A stretch of 64,000 bases of DNA, from contig NZ_ML660191.1 in assembly GCF_007483665.1 (NCBI RefSeq), forward strand, positions 83,074-147,073. The letters are read 5' to 3'. The stretch comes from Catellatospora sichuanensis (lineage in GTDB: Bacteria; Actinomycetota; Actinomycetes; Mycobacteriales; Micromonosporaceae). Positions 35,193-43,578 of the stretch are shown piece by piece; the first letter of the stretch is position 1, and each line of letters starts with the position of its first letter. The notes below the pieces were generated by a model. That model was not told the DNA's origin. It searched no databases and saw nothing but the letters and a program-made list of their open reading frames with translations. The translations under genes were made by a program, and so were the position numbers.

Positions 35193-37934
35193 TCAGGGCG
35201 AAGCGGACGGTAACGGGCCTGGTGGCGTGCCCGGCTTGAGTCCGCCACCGGGCCCGGCGGTAGGCGACGGCACCAGGTTTGCGTTGCCGGGGGCGCCGGG
35301 GCTGGGGATCAGGCAGGCCGGCTTGGGCTTGCAGTCGTCCGGCTTCGGCTTCTTCGACGGTTCGACGCCGTCACCCACGCCCTCGACTTCGCCGATCTTG
35401 CCGTTGGTGCCGTTGGCCAGGGGCTCCAGCGGGAGTTTCATGTCGGCGTGGGCCTGGTTCATGAACCCCTGCCAGATGTCGGCGGGCAGGCCGACGCTGG
35501 TGATGTTGCCACCGCCCAGTGCCTTGGGCCGGTAGATCGGGTCCGAGGCGTTCTTGACGTTGCCGACCCAGACGGCCGTGGCGATCTGCGGCGTGTAGCC
35601 GACGGTCCAGACGTTGGAGTGGGCCTTGTCCTGGACCTTGCTCTCCCAGGTGCCGGTCTTCGCGGCGGCTTGGCGGCCGCCCGCCAGCGCCCGGTAGTAG
35701 CTCTTGGGCAGCTGCTTGAGCATGCCGGTGACCTCGTCGGCCACCTCCTGCCGGATCCGCCGCTCGGCCCTGCTGACCTCGCCGGTGTTCGGCACGAGGT
35801 GGTACTTGCCGGTCCGCTCGTCCTTCTTCTCGACTTTGAGCACGACGTGCGGCTTGTTGTAGACGCCGTGGTTGGCGAAGGTCGCCATGCCCGAGGCGTG
35901 GTCGAGCACGGTGACGGGGTACTGCCCGAAGCCGACCTGGTAGTCGAAGGAGGCCCGGCTCGTGTCCGTCTCGGGTTTCTCCAGGTTGCGGGCCTTGCCG
36001 TCGCTGACGGCCCACATGGTGTTGATGCCGGCCGCGTGCGCCATGGCCACGACGTTCTTCGGCTCGATCTTCTTCGCGATCTTGAAGAACGGCACGTTCA
36101 GCGAGAGCCGGGTGACGTCCTGCAGCGTGCACTTGCGCTTGCACTTGAGGCCGCCGGGGTCGCGGCCGGCGTTCTCCACCTCGTACGGGCACAGCTGGTA
36201 CTTGTCGCAGTTCCTCTTCTTGCCGGTGGCGACGATGGGGGTCGGGTCCCAGGTCGACTTGAGCGAGATGCCCGCGTCGATCGCGGCGGCCAGCGTGTAG
36301 ACCTTGAACGAGGACGCCGGCGGGTGTCCGCCGTCCTCCCAGATCGTGCCCTCGTTGATCTTTCCGGCGTAGTCGATGCCGGTGCCGTCGGCGCCGCCGT
36401 AGTAGGCCAGCACCCGGCCGTTCCTCGGGTCGATGGCCACCCCGGCCGCGATCACGTTCTTGGGATAGCCTTTGATCTTGGTGTACTTGCCGTCGACCTT
36501 GTGATCGATCGCCTTGACGACGTCGTTGGTGCACTCTTTCTCATCGCCCTTGCCCTTACAGGTCTCCTTCCATTCGAACGTGCGGAACAATTGCGCCTCC
36601 AGTGCCTTCTGGGCCTTGGAGTTGATCGTCGTGGTGATCCGGTAGCCCTTGTTGCGCCAGTCGGTGATCCCCCACGCCGCCATCTCCCGCTCGACGTACT
36701 TGTTGATCACGAAGCCGGTGCCGGTGCCCTGGATGCCCGTCTCGCCGGACCTCGCGGAGTACTTGCGCAGCGTCTTGTCCGGATACACCATGGTCGCGCG
36801 CTTCTGCCGGTCGAGTCGGCCCATCTCGACCATGTTGTCGAGCACGTAGTTCCAGCGGACCCGGGCGGCGTCGGGGCTGAGGTGCGGGTCGTAGCCCTTG
36901 GTGCCGTCGTACTCGTTGGGCTCAGGCTGCTTGAGCACCGCGCCGAGCACCGCCGCCTGCTCGATCGTCAGCTGGTCGGCGGACTTGCCGAAGTAGGCCT
37001 TCGCCGCTGCGCCGACGCCGCTGGAGCCGCGGCCGAACCAGACGGTGTTGACGTAGAACCCGAGGATCTCGTCCTTGGAGTGCTCCTCCTCGAGCCGCCG
37101 CGCCATCACCGCCTCGCGCAGCTTGCGGGCATAGGTGACCTCTAGGTCCTTGGCCGCGTTGCGGGCGTACTGCTGGGTGATGGTGGAGGCGCCCTGGGTC
37201 TCGCCGCCGGTGAGGTTGTTCCACGCGGCGCGGGCGACGCCCCACAGGTCGATGCCGTGGTGGTTGAAGAAGTTCTTGTCCTCGCCCGCGATGAGAGCCA
37301 CCTTCACCTCGTCGGACAACCTGGACATCGGGACGATCTCGCGGTTCTCGCCGCCGAGCTTGGCGATCTGCGCGCCGTCGGACGAGTAGACGAAGGTGTT
37401 CTCGTTCGGGCTGAAATCCGCGGGCTCGGGCACCGAGTCGTAGAGGTAGGCGACCCCGATCAGGCCGCCGCCGGCGAGCATGACGACGACCGCGGTGGAG
37501 GCCAGCACGATGCTGCGCCACTTCCACCTGCCGAGCCGTCCCTTGCGCCCGGTGCGCTTGCTCCCGGCGCGACCGCCCTGCGGCTCGTCCTCCGTCTCGC
37601 GCCCTGCGGGCAGCACGGCGGTGCGGTTCGCGCCGCCCGTGCCGGGCCGGCCGGGGTTGGCGCCGACGCCGGCGCGTCCCGCGGCGACCCGGCCGGGGTT
37701 GGCGCCGACGCTCGCGCGGCCCGACGCGGACGGCACGGTGGCGCGTCCGGCGACGGGGCGCAGTGGTGCCGGGCCGACCGGCGCCGGGCCGTGGCCGCCG
37801 CCGTTGCTCCGGCCGTGACCGGCCCGGACGCCGGGGCCGTGCGGGTTCGGGTGGGCGCTCGGGCCGGTCTGCTTTCCTGGGCCGTCGGATGGCGCCGAAG
37901 CGCCGGCCGAGCCGGGTGCCGGGGGCGTGGTCAT
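35193..37934 (-). CDS. Class A penicillin-binding protein (GT51 + transpeptidase)
   Basis: A 913-residue bifunctional peptidoglycan synthase. A 130-residue cytoplasmic tail rich in Pro/Gly/Arg contains two copies of G-A-N-P-G-R, and one membrane helix follows (about 142-165). The glycosyltransferase 51 domain has catalytic Glu in G-E-D-K-N-F-F near residue 218 and T-I-T-Q-Q-Y. The transpeptidase carries S541-S-F-K544, S-L-N and K-T-G. A Pro-rich extracellular tail ends the protein. Unusual cysteines occur in pairs near residues 455-470 and in a group of four after the SxxK motif. It polymerises and crosslinks the wall. The long basic N-tail is typical of actinobacterial PonA-like proteins. 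Confidence 0.93.
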   Translation of the reverse strand: MTTPPAPGSAGASAPSDGPGKQTGPSAHPNPHGPGVRAGHGRSNGGGHGPAPVGPAPLRPVAGRATVPSASGRASVGANPGRVAAGRAGVGANPGRPGTGGANRTAVLPAGRETEDEPQGGRAGSKRTGRKGRLGRWKWRSIVLASTAVVVMLAGGGLIGVAYLYDSVPEPADFSPNENTFVYSSDGAQIAKLGGENREIVPMSRLSDEVKVALIAGEDKNFFNHHGIDLWGVARAAWNNLTGGETQGASTITQQYARNAAKDLEVTYARKLREAVMARRLEEEHSKDEILGFYVNTVWFGRGSSGVGAAAKAYFGKSADQLTIEQAAVLGAVLKQPEPNEYDGTKGYDPHLSPDAARVRWNYVLDNMVEMGRLDRQKRATMVYPDKTLRKYSARSGETGIQGTGTGFVINKYVEREMAAWGITDWRNKGYRITTTINSKAQKALEAQLFRTFEWKETCKGKGDEKECTNDVVKAIDHKVDGKYTKIKGYPKNVIAAGVAIDPRNGRVLAYYGGADGTGIDYAGKINEGTIWEDGGHPPASSFKVYTLAAAIDAGISLKSTWDPTPIVATGKKRNCDKYQLCPYEVENAGRDPGGLKCKRKCTLQDVTRLSLNVPFFKIAKKIEPKNVVAMAHAAGINTMWAVSDGKARNLEKPETDTSRASFDYQVGFGQYPVTVLDHASGMATFANHGVYNKPHVVLKVEKKDERTGKYHLVPNTGEVSRAERRIRQEVADEVTGMLKQLPKSYYRALAGGRQAAAKTGTWESKVQDKAHSNVWTVGYTPQIATAVWVGNVKNASDPIYRPKALGGGNITSVGLPADIWQGFMNQAHADMKLPLEPLANGTNGKIGEVEGVGDGVEPSKKPKPDDCKPKPACLIPSPGAPGNANLVPSPTAGPGGGLKPGTPPGPLPSASP

Positions 37935-38278
37935 GGTGCGAACCCTTCCGGTCGGGATGTGCTGGGCGCGTGAACAGGGGGAGGCGGTGGGCCGCGGACG
38001 GTGGGGCCTGCGCGGCGCGGCGGGGTCGCCGCGTGGTTCGCGCTGGCGGCCTCGCTCAGCCCCCGGAGGAAGCCGTTCTCATGGGCGGCGAGGGCGACCT
38101 GCGCGCGAAGGTCACTCCACGTCCGACATCCTGCCTCACAAATCGGGTGAAGTCCGGCAAGACACCACCGTGCGGGAGTCGTGGCAAACGATCGACAACC
38201 CATGCGGCGTACGTGAAAGCGGCGATCGCTGTCGGCCGAGTCCACGGGTCAGGTGCTGACCAGGGCATTTGCAAGATC

Positions 38279-38328
38279 TGGACTTGACGGTCCATTCCTG
38301 GCGCGTTAGGTTGGACTGAACGGTCCAA
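38279..38328 (+). promoter_or_regulatory. Promoter with two TetR-type operators
   Basis: TTGACG (38284-38289) and TAGGTT (38307-38312) are 17 bp apart. TGGAC-TTGACG-GTCCA (38279-38294) covers the -35 and TTGGAC-TGAACG-GTCCAA (38311-38328) covers the -10/start site. Both have GGAC-N6-GTCC cores, centres 33 bp apart. The rest of the 439-bp gap (37935-38373) between the PBP gene and the aldo/keto reductase shows no credible gene. Confidence 0.78.
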
Positions 38329-38373
38329 TCTTGGATCGCGGGGACCTCATCAGCCAACAGGGGGACGGCAGCT

Positions 38374-39468
38374 GTGAACGACTACTACCTGCTCGGCAGG
38401 TCCGGACTGCGGGTGAGCCGGCTGGCGCTGGGCACGATGAACTTCGGCACCGGCGGCTTCCACGCCGCATACGGCAAGACCGAGCGCGAGGCCGAGCCGA
38501 TCCTCCGGGGCTACCTCGACGGCGGCGGCAACTTCATCGACACGGCGGACTTCTACACCGCGGGCGAGAGCGAGACCATCCTCGGCCGGCTGATCGCGGC
38601 CGCCGGAGTGCGCGACCGGGTCGTGCTGACCAGCAAGTTCACCAACACCATCGACCCGGCCGATCCGAACGCCGCGGGCAATGGCCGCAAGCACATCATC
38701 CGGGCCCTGGACGCGTCGCTGCGCCGCCTCGGCACCGACTATCTCGACCTCTACCTGCTGCACACCTGGGACCGGATCACCCCGGTCGAGGAGGTGGTAC
38801 GCACCTTCGACGACCTGGTGCGCGCCGGAAAGATCCGTTACGCGGGGCTGTCCGACGTGCCCGCCTGGTACGCCGCCCGCGCACAGAGCCTCGCCGAGGC
38901 CCACGCGCTCACCCCGATGATCAACCTGCAGCTGCCGTACTCGCTGGTCAACCGGGGTATCGAGGCCGAGTATCCGGCGATGGCGCAGTCGCTGGGCATC
39001 GGGCTGACCGCCTGGAGCCCGATCGGCGGCGGCCTGCTGTCGGGCAAGTACCGGCGCACCGGCGACGGCCTGGCGGGCGAGGGCCGACTCGGCAGCGGGG
39101 GAGCGCAGCAGGTCGCCGACCGCGACTGGGCCGTGATCGAGGCCCTGGAGAAGGTCGCCGCCGAACTCGGCCGGAGCATGGCCCAGGTGGCGGTCAACTG
39201 GGTGGCGAACCGGCCCGCCGTCGGCTCGGTGATCATCGGTGCCAGCAGCGCCGCGCAGCTCGACGCCAACCTGGCCGCGCTCGACTTCACCATCCCGGTC
39301 GAGCTGCGCGAACGGCTGGAGCAGGCCGGGGCACCGGAGCCGGGCGGGCCCTACCGGATGTTCACCCCGCGGTACCAGTCCTGGATCGTGAGCCCGGGCC
39401 TCGGTATCGGCGACAAGCCGGCCGGATACGCGCCGCCGATCTGGAACGGCGCGGCCCCAGCCGCCTGA
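38374..39468 (+). CDS. Aldo/keto reductase
   Basis: A 364-residue NADPH-dependent oxidoreductase with a TIM-barrel fold. Catalytic tetrad: Asp in F-I-D-T-A-D, Tyr in D-F-Y-T-A-G-E-S, Lys in L-T-S-K-F, His in Y-L-L-H-T-W. The NADP-binding end shows W-S-P-I-G-G-G-L-L-S-G-K-Y and I-I-G-A-S-S. Closest to the YhdN/Mas-type AKR families. GTG 38374 is preceded by AGGGGGA. The double TetR operator implies induction by a small molecule. Confidence 0.9.
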   Translation: MNDYYLLGRSGLRVSRLALGTMNFGTGGFHAAYGKTEREAEPILRGYLDGGGNFIDTADFYTAGESETILGRLIAAAGVRDRVVLTSKFTNTIDPADPNAAGNGRKHIIRALDASLRRLGTDYLDLYLLHTWDRITPVEEVVRTFDDLVRAGKIRYAGLSDVPAWYAARAQSLAEAHALTPMINLQLPYSLVNRGIEAEYPAMAQSLGIGLTAWSPIGGGLLSGKYRRTGDGLAGEGRLGSGGAQQVADRDWAVIEALEKVAAELGRSMAQVAVNWVANRPAVGSVIIGASSAAQLDANLAALDFTIPVELRERLEQAGAPEPGGPYRMFTPRYQSWIVSPGLGIGDKPAGYAPPIWNGAAPAA

Positions 39469-39475
39469 CTGTCGA

Positions 39476-39516
39476 GCTCCGACGGCACCGCCTGCGCCGG
39501 GCCGTGCCGTCGGAGC
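39476..39516 (+). terminator. Hairpin terminator after aldo/keto reductase
   Basis: GCTCCGACGGCAC (39476-39488) pairs perfectly with 39504-39516; 15-nt loop, 8 nt after the stop codon. Confidence 0.72.
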
Positions 39517-39535
39517 CGCCGTCTAGCATGGCGGC

Positions 39536-39877
39536 ATGAGCGTGGATCTGTTCGCGGGTGTCCCCGTCCGTGACTACGCGACGGCGGTCGCCTGGTACGA
39601 GCGGCTGCTCGGTGGCCCGCCGGCGTTCCTGCCGAACGACACCGAGGCGGTGTGGGAGCTCGCCGAACACCGGTACGTGTACGTCGACGTGCGGCCCGAG
39701 CACGCCGGGCATGCCATGCACACGGTCTTCCTCGACGACTTCGACGTCCGACTGGCCCAGATCGCCGAACGCGGCCTGCAGCCGGCCGAGCAGGAGACCT
39801 ACGGCAACGGCGTCCGCAAGGCGATCTTCCGTGACCCCGACGGCAACGAGATCGGCTTCGGCGGGGCTCCGATCTGA
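39536..39877 (+). CDS. VOC-family (glyoxalase/bleomycin resistance-like) protein
   Basis: A 113-residue single VOC module: V-P-V-R-D-Y-A-T-A-V-A-W-Y-E-R-L-L-G opening strand-helix and closing F-R-D-P-D-G-N-E-I-G-F-G. Members bind a metal in a paired beta-alpha-beta-beta-beta fold and act as lyases, dioxygenases or drug-binding proteins; this one cannot be assigned. It lies 67 nt after the aldo/keto reductase but beyond its terminator. Confidence 0.85.
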   Translation: MSVDLFAGVPVRDYATAVAWYERLLGGPPAFLPNDTEAVWELAEHRYVYVDVRPEHAGHAMHTVFLDDFDVRLAQIAERGLQPAEQETYGNGVRKAIFRDPDGNEIGFGGAPI

Positions 39878-39990
39878 CCGGAGCGGATCCGCGCGACGTC
39901 GGCCCGGCCATGGCGCAGTGGGTCGTCTGGTCCGGAATGGATGGTGTGGCCGTGCGCACGGGGCACCGGCCGCAGCCGCCGCCTGGCAGG

Positions 39991-40602
39991 ATGTCTTCCG
40001 TGATCGAGTCTCCGCACCCGTTCGTCGCCCGCCTGCCTATCGGGGAGCCGATCCCGATGCCCGCCGACGGCATCCCCGGATGGTCGACCTTTCCCTACGA
40101 AGGCGACCTGCGGGTGCGGTCGTTGGAGCCACCGGTGCTGCCCGAACCCGCACGCGACGGTGAAGACGGTCCGGGTTCGTGCCGCAGCTGCCTGCACCCG
40201 GAGCGCAATGTCATCTGGTCCGACGAGCACTGGCGGGTCACCCACCTCAAGCAGCCGTCCGGCCTGCCGCTGCTGGTCATGCTGCGCCCGCACGGCCACT
40301 TCGACCTCAGCGACCTGCCGGCCGAACGATCCGCCGAGCTGGGTCCGCTGATGCAGCGCGTGGAACGGGCGATGCTCGCCCTGGGCGGGATCGCCCGCGT
40401 GCACGTCAACCGCTGGGGCGACGGCGATGCGCACCTGCACTACTGGTTCATCGCCCGGCCCGCGGGAATGCTGCAGTTCCGCGGCGCCTGCCTGGCCGTG
40501 TGGGACGACCTGCTGCCACCGGCACCCGAGCAGGAGTGGCAGGCGAATCTCGCGGCGGTGGCGAAGGCCCTGGCCGACGGCGGCGGCACCGCTCACCTCT
40601 GA
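39991..40602 (+). CDS. HIT-like nucleotide-binding protein
   Basis: A 203-residue soluble protein resembling the HIT/GalT superfamily. A possible zinc knuckle C-R-S-C sits near residue 62, followed by a strand V-I-W-S-D-E-H-W-R-V and the C-terminal motif H-V-N-R-W-G-D-G-D-A-H-L-H-Y-W-F. There the HxHxH triad is degenerate (H-L-H-Y-W). It may hydrolyse or transfer nucleotidyl groups, or may have lost that activity. ATG 39991 is preferred over in-frame ATG 39910 for length. Confidence 0.62.
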   Translation: MSSVIESPHPFVARLPIGEPIPMPADGIPGWSTFPYEGDLRVRSLEPPVLPEPARDGEDGPGSCRSCLHPERNVIWSDEHWRVTHLKQPSGLPLLVMLRPHGHFDLSDLPAERSAELGPLMQRVERAMLALGGIARVHVNRWGDGDAHLHYWFIARPAGMLQFRGACLAVWDDLLPPAPEQEWQANLAAVAKALADGGGTAHL

Positions 40603-40641
40603 GGTCAACGGCATCGTCCAACACCGTGTGACATCCGGCTG

Positions 40642-40659
40642 ACGACGAACGTCGTTTTT
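40642..40659 (+). terminator. Short hairpin with T-run
   Basis: ACGAC-gaac-GTCGT followed by TTTT, 40 nt after the HIT-like gene stop. Short stem but with the U-tract rarely seen in such GC-rich DNA. Confidence 0.5.
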
Positions 40660-40695
40660 GGTGTTGTGTACGCCGCATGGTCCGCGAGACAGAAC

Positions 40696-41133
40696 CTAGA
40701 CGTTCAGCTGTCCGGCGGCGACTGTGTCCAGCGCCGCGAGAACAAGGGCGAGGCTTCCGGTGGCGTCGGCGACGCCGAGTTCACTGCCGTCGGCGGCCCG
40801 TACCCGGTACCTGCCACGTTCGAGCGGGTCCACCGACGGGCAGTCCCGCGACCACGGAAAGGTCGGCGACCTGCTGAACACCAGCCTCCAGTGGCTGGTG
40901 AACGGCCGCAGGCGACGCAGCCGCGGCTCGTGGAATGCCAACGCCACGAAGGCGTGCAGGCGGGCGCGTCCGACATCGCCCGTGTGGTTCTCGTACAGCG
41001 ACAGCCACGTGGCCTCGACCACGTCGCCGCGTTCCCGGGCCTCGGCCAGCCGTACGGACCCGAGGTACGGCCACACCGCCGCGACCTCCGCGGCATACGC
41101 GCCGCCCCGCCACCTGGCCGCCGTGTCCGCCAC
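40696..41133 (-). CDS. DUF6193-family protein
   Basis: A 145-residue cytosolic protein. The E-A-R-E-R-G-D-V-V-E helix and the F-T-S-H-W-R-L-V-F-S-R...P-F-P-W-S-R-D-C-P-segment-like pattern followed by G-R-Y-R-V match DUF6193, a small family frequently found in actinobacterial natural-product clusters and of unknown biochemistry. GTG 41133 start. It is the last gene of the seven-gene minus-strand cluster, 37 nt after the GT2 gene. Confidence 0.6.
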   Translation of the reverse strand: MADTAARWRGGAYAAEVAAVWPYLGSVRLAEARERGDVVEATWLSLYENHTGDVGRARLHAFVALAFHEPRLRRLRPFTSHWRLVFSRSPTFPWSRDCPSVDPLERGRYRVRAADGSELGVADATGSLALVLAALDTVAAGQLNV

Positions 41134-41170
41134 CGCCGCCAGACCCGGCGCGAATCCGGGCGGTCTGCAC

Positions 41171-42181
41171 TCAGCGGGCGGCGTACAGTGCCTCGAGTTC
41201 GCGGCGCAGCAGCGGGTTGTTCTGCTGCTCGACCAGTTTGAGCAGCCGGTCGGCCTCGGCGAGGGTCATCGCGTGCTCCCAGCGCCTGCGGAACAGGTAG
41301 GCGTCGAGTGCCTGGTGCCTGCGGCAGAAGTGGTCCAGGTTGCGTAGCAGCTGAGCACGCATGATCCGCTGCGCCACCGTCGGATCCGGGTGGGCCAGCG
41401 GGTGCACCTGGTGGTAGTTGATCGCGGTGGGGCTCACCGAGAAGGCCACCCCGGCCTGGTGGAGGCGGTAGCTCAGGTCGGTGTCCTCCAGCCCCCAGCC
41501 GGTGAAGGACTCGTCGAACCCGCCGACCTCCTTGACCGCGGCGCGGCGCACGGACAGGTTCGCGGTCGTGGCCAGCGCCCAGCCGAACCGGAAGTCCGCG
41601 AGTTCGGTGCCGTAGGCCTCGACGATCGCGTGATAGTTGTCGGGTTCGTCGCCGAGTTCGGTGCGGGCGAACGCGCCCGCCGGGTCGGCGGCAAGCTCGC
41701 CCGGTTCGAGGAAACTGATCGGCTCGGCCAGGCGTCCCACGTCGCCGACCCGGTCGACCAGCCGCAGCAGATCCTGCTCGCCGAGGGGCAGGACGCCGGG
41801 CCGCCACCAGGTCAGCGCCCGCCGCTTCCAGCCGATGGTGCCGTCGCGCCCGCTCAGCGCCGCCGCGACGTGCTCGGCGACGAAGTCGGGGCCGGCCATC
41901 CGGTCGTCGTCGATGAAGACGATCAGCTCGCCGTCGGCGCGGGCCAGCGCGGTGTTGCGGGCCGCGGCCCGGCCCCGGTTGTCCTGCACGACCAGCTGGA
42001 TGTCGAGCCGGTCGCGGAACGGCGAGACGACGTCCTCGACGCCGCCGGCGGTGCCGTCGTCGCAGAGCACGACCTCGAAACCGGCGTATGTCTGGGCGAG
42101 CAAGGATTCGAGGGTGAGCGCGAGGTATTCGCGCTTGTCGCAGGTCGCCATCACCAGGCTGACCGGGAGCCGTTCTACCAT
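41171..42181 (-). CDS. Family 2 glycosyltransferase
   Basis: A 336-residue inverting GT-A enzyme. The N-terminal nucleotide-sugar domain has V-S-L-V-M-A-T-C-D-K-R and the metal-binding D-D-D in L-I-V-F-I-D-D-D-R-M. The acceptor/catalytic region has G-W-G-L-E-D-T-D-L-S-Y-R-L, the ED motif of GT2. A helical C-terminal part follows. No membrane segment, so cytoplasmic. ATG 42181 overlaps the P450 stop by 7 nt. It probably glycosylates the product of the neighbouring P450/GT genes. Confidence 0.88.
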   Translation of the reverse strand: MVERLPVSLVMATCDKREYLALTLESLLAQTYAGFEVVLCDDGTAGGVEDVVSPFRDRLDIQLVVQDNRGRAAARNTALARADGELIVFIDDDRMAGPDFVAEHVAAALSGRDGTIGWKRRALTWWRPGVLPLGEQDLLRLVDRVGDVGRLAEPISFLEPGELAADPAGAFARTELGDEPDNYHAIVEAYGTELADFRFGWALATTANLSVRRAAVKEVGGFDESFTGWGLEDTDLSYRLHQAGVAFSVSPTAINYHQVHPLAHPDPTVAQRIMRAQLLRNLDHFCRRHQALDAYLFRRRWEHAMTLAEADRLLKLVEQQNNPLLRRELEALYAAR

Positions 42182-43578
42182 CCGAGTCTCCACCGCTCGT
42201 CGCCGTACAGGTCCACCATCTCGTTGAGGTCGCCGTCGACCGGGTCGCGGCGCGGGGGCGCGGCGGCCCGCGGGTGAGCCACCACGTGCACGGGCCCCTT
42301 GGGCGACATGAGCAGCCCGACCTCGCGGGAGATCGGGCTGCCCGGCACGGGCACGAGCACGTAGCGGCTGAGGATCGCGCCGAGCACGACCTTCATCTCC
42401 AGGTCGGCGAAGGCCGCACCGATGCACACGTGCGGCCCGGCGCCGTAGGGCAGATATTCGTACCGGCTCGGGGTTGCCGTCGCCCAGCGCCCGGGCCGGA
42501 ACCGCAGCGGCTCGGGGAACAGGACAGGGTCGCGGTGGGTCACGTACTTGCTGGTCACGACCTGGCACCCGGCGGGGACCTCGTGCCCGCCGACCGTGGC
42601 CGGGGCGACCGCGATCCGGGAGGTGTTGGGACCGGGTGGCAGCAGCCGCAGGGTCTCCTTGAGGGTGCGGTCGAGCACCGTGGACCCGGCGCACTCCGCG
42701 GGTGTGCGGCCGCCGACGTCGTCGAGTGCCTCGTCCAGGTCGGATCGGTGCTGCGAGAGCAGGATCAGCGCCCAGCACAGCGTGCTGGAGGAGGTTTCGT
42801 GTCCGGCGACCAGCAGCGTGGTGAGGTGCCCGACGAGCTGGTCGTCGGTCAGGCCCCGGCCGTGCTCGTCGCGGTTGCCCAGCAGCGACTGCAGCAGGTC
42901 GGGCGGGTGGCCGGCGGTGCGCCGGGCGTCCACGATGGACGCGAGCGCGTCGTCGAGCCGCCGGATGACGGTGAGCAGCCGCCGGTACGGGGTGCCGGGC
43001 AGGTCGAACGGGAAGTAGCGGATCGACGAGGCGAAGTAGCGCAGGGCCAGCATCTGCTGGACCAGGCGGCCGATGGAGTCGGCGTCGCGCGCGATGTCGA
43101 CACCGAAGAAGCACTGGCAGGCGATCCGCAGGGTGAGCCGCCGCATGGCGGCGGTCAGGTCGAACGGCTGGCCGGGGACCCAGGAGTCGACCTCCTCGGC
43201 GGCGAGTCTGGCGATGACCTCGGCATGACGTCCCATCGCTTGCGGCCGGAACGACGGCGTCACGGTGTGCCGGGCTTCCCGGTGGGCCGGGCCGTTCATG
43301 TTGAGCAGCCCGATCCCGCGGCGCACGCGCCGGATCCGGGCCGGGATCGCATACTCGAGCACGGTGTGGAACACGTCGCCGTCGGTGAGCACGGCCCGGT
43401 TGTGCTCGGCTCCGAACACGAACACCTGTCGGCTGTCGCCGTGCACCAGCCCGCTGACCGGGCCGAAGTCGTGGTGCAGCCGGGCGGTGTAGGCGACCGG
43501 GTCGGCGGCGTAGGCGTGGGCGTTGCCGCGCCGGCCCAGCCAGTGGTGCGGCGGCGGGCCGGGTACGGGACGGCTCAT
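42175..43578 (-). CDS. Cytochrome P450
   Basis: A 467-residue P450. I-helix A-G-H-E-T-S-S-S, K-helix E-T-L-R, meander P-x-R-F-R-P-G-R-W, and haem loop Y-G-A-G-P-H-V-C-I-G with the proximal Cys; Pro-His replaces the common x-R. A hydrophilic C-terminal extension of about 30 residues follows the last strand. No redox partner gene is adjacent unless the FMN reductase of the same cluster supplies electrons. Coupled by ATGA to the upstream gene. Oxidative tailoring is the expected role. Confidence 0.93.
   Translation of the reverse strand: MSRPVPGPPPHHWLGRRGNAHAYAADPVAYTARLHHDFGPVSGLVHGDSRQVFVFGAEHNRAVLTDGDVFHTVLEYAIPARIRRVRRGIGLLNMNGPAHREARHTVTPSFRPQAMGRHAEVIARLAAEEVDSWVPGQPFDLTAAMRRLTLRIACQCFFGVDIARDADSIGRLVQQMLALRYFASSIRYFPFDLPGTPYRRLLTVIRRLDDALASIVDARRTAGHPPDLLQSLLGNRDEHGRGLTDDQLVGHLTTLLVAGHETSSSTLCWALILLSQHRSDLDEALDDVGGRTPAECAGSTVLDRTLKETLRLLPPGPNTSRIAVAPATVGGHEVPAGCQVVTSKYVTHRDPVLFPEPLRFRPGRWATATPSRYEYLPYGAGPHVCIGAAFADLEMKVVLGAILSRYVLVPVPGSPISREVGLLMSPKGPVHVVAHPRAAAPPRRDPVDGDLNEMVDLYGDERWRLGW

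Noticed and set aside
38056..38328. 90-residue minus-strand frame between the PBP and aldo/keto reductase genes
   Set aside because: It begins inside the double TetR operator, lacks a ribosome site and does not resemble a TetR protein or any other family.
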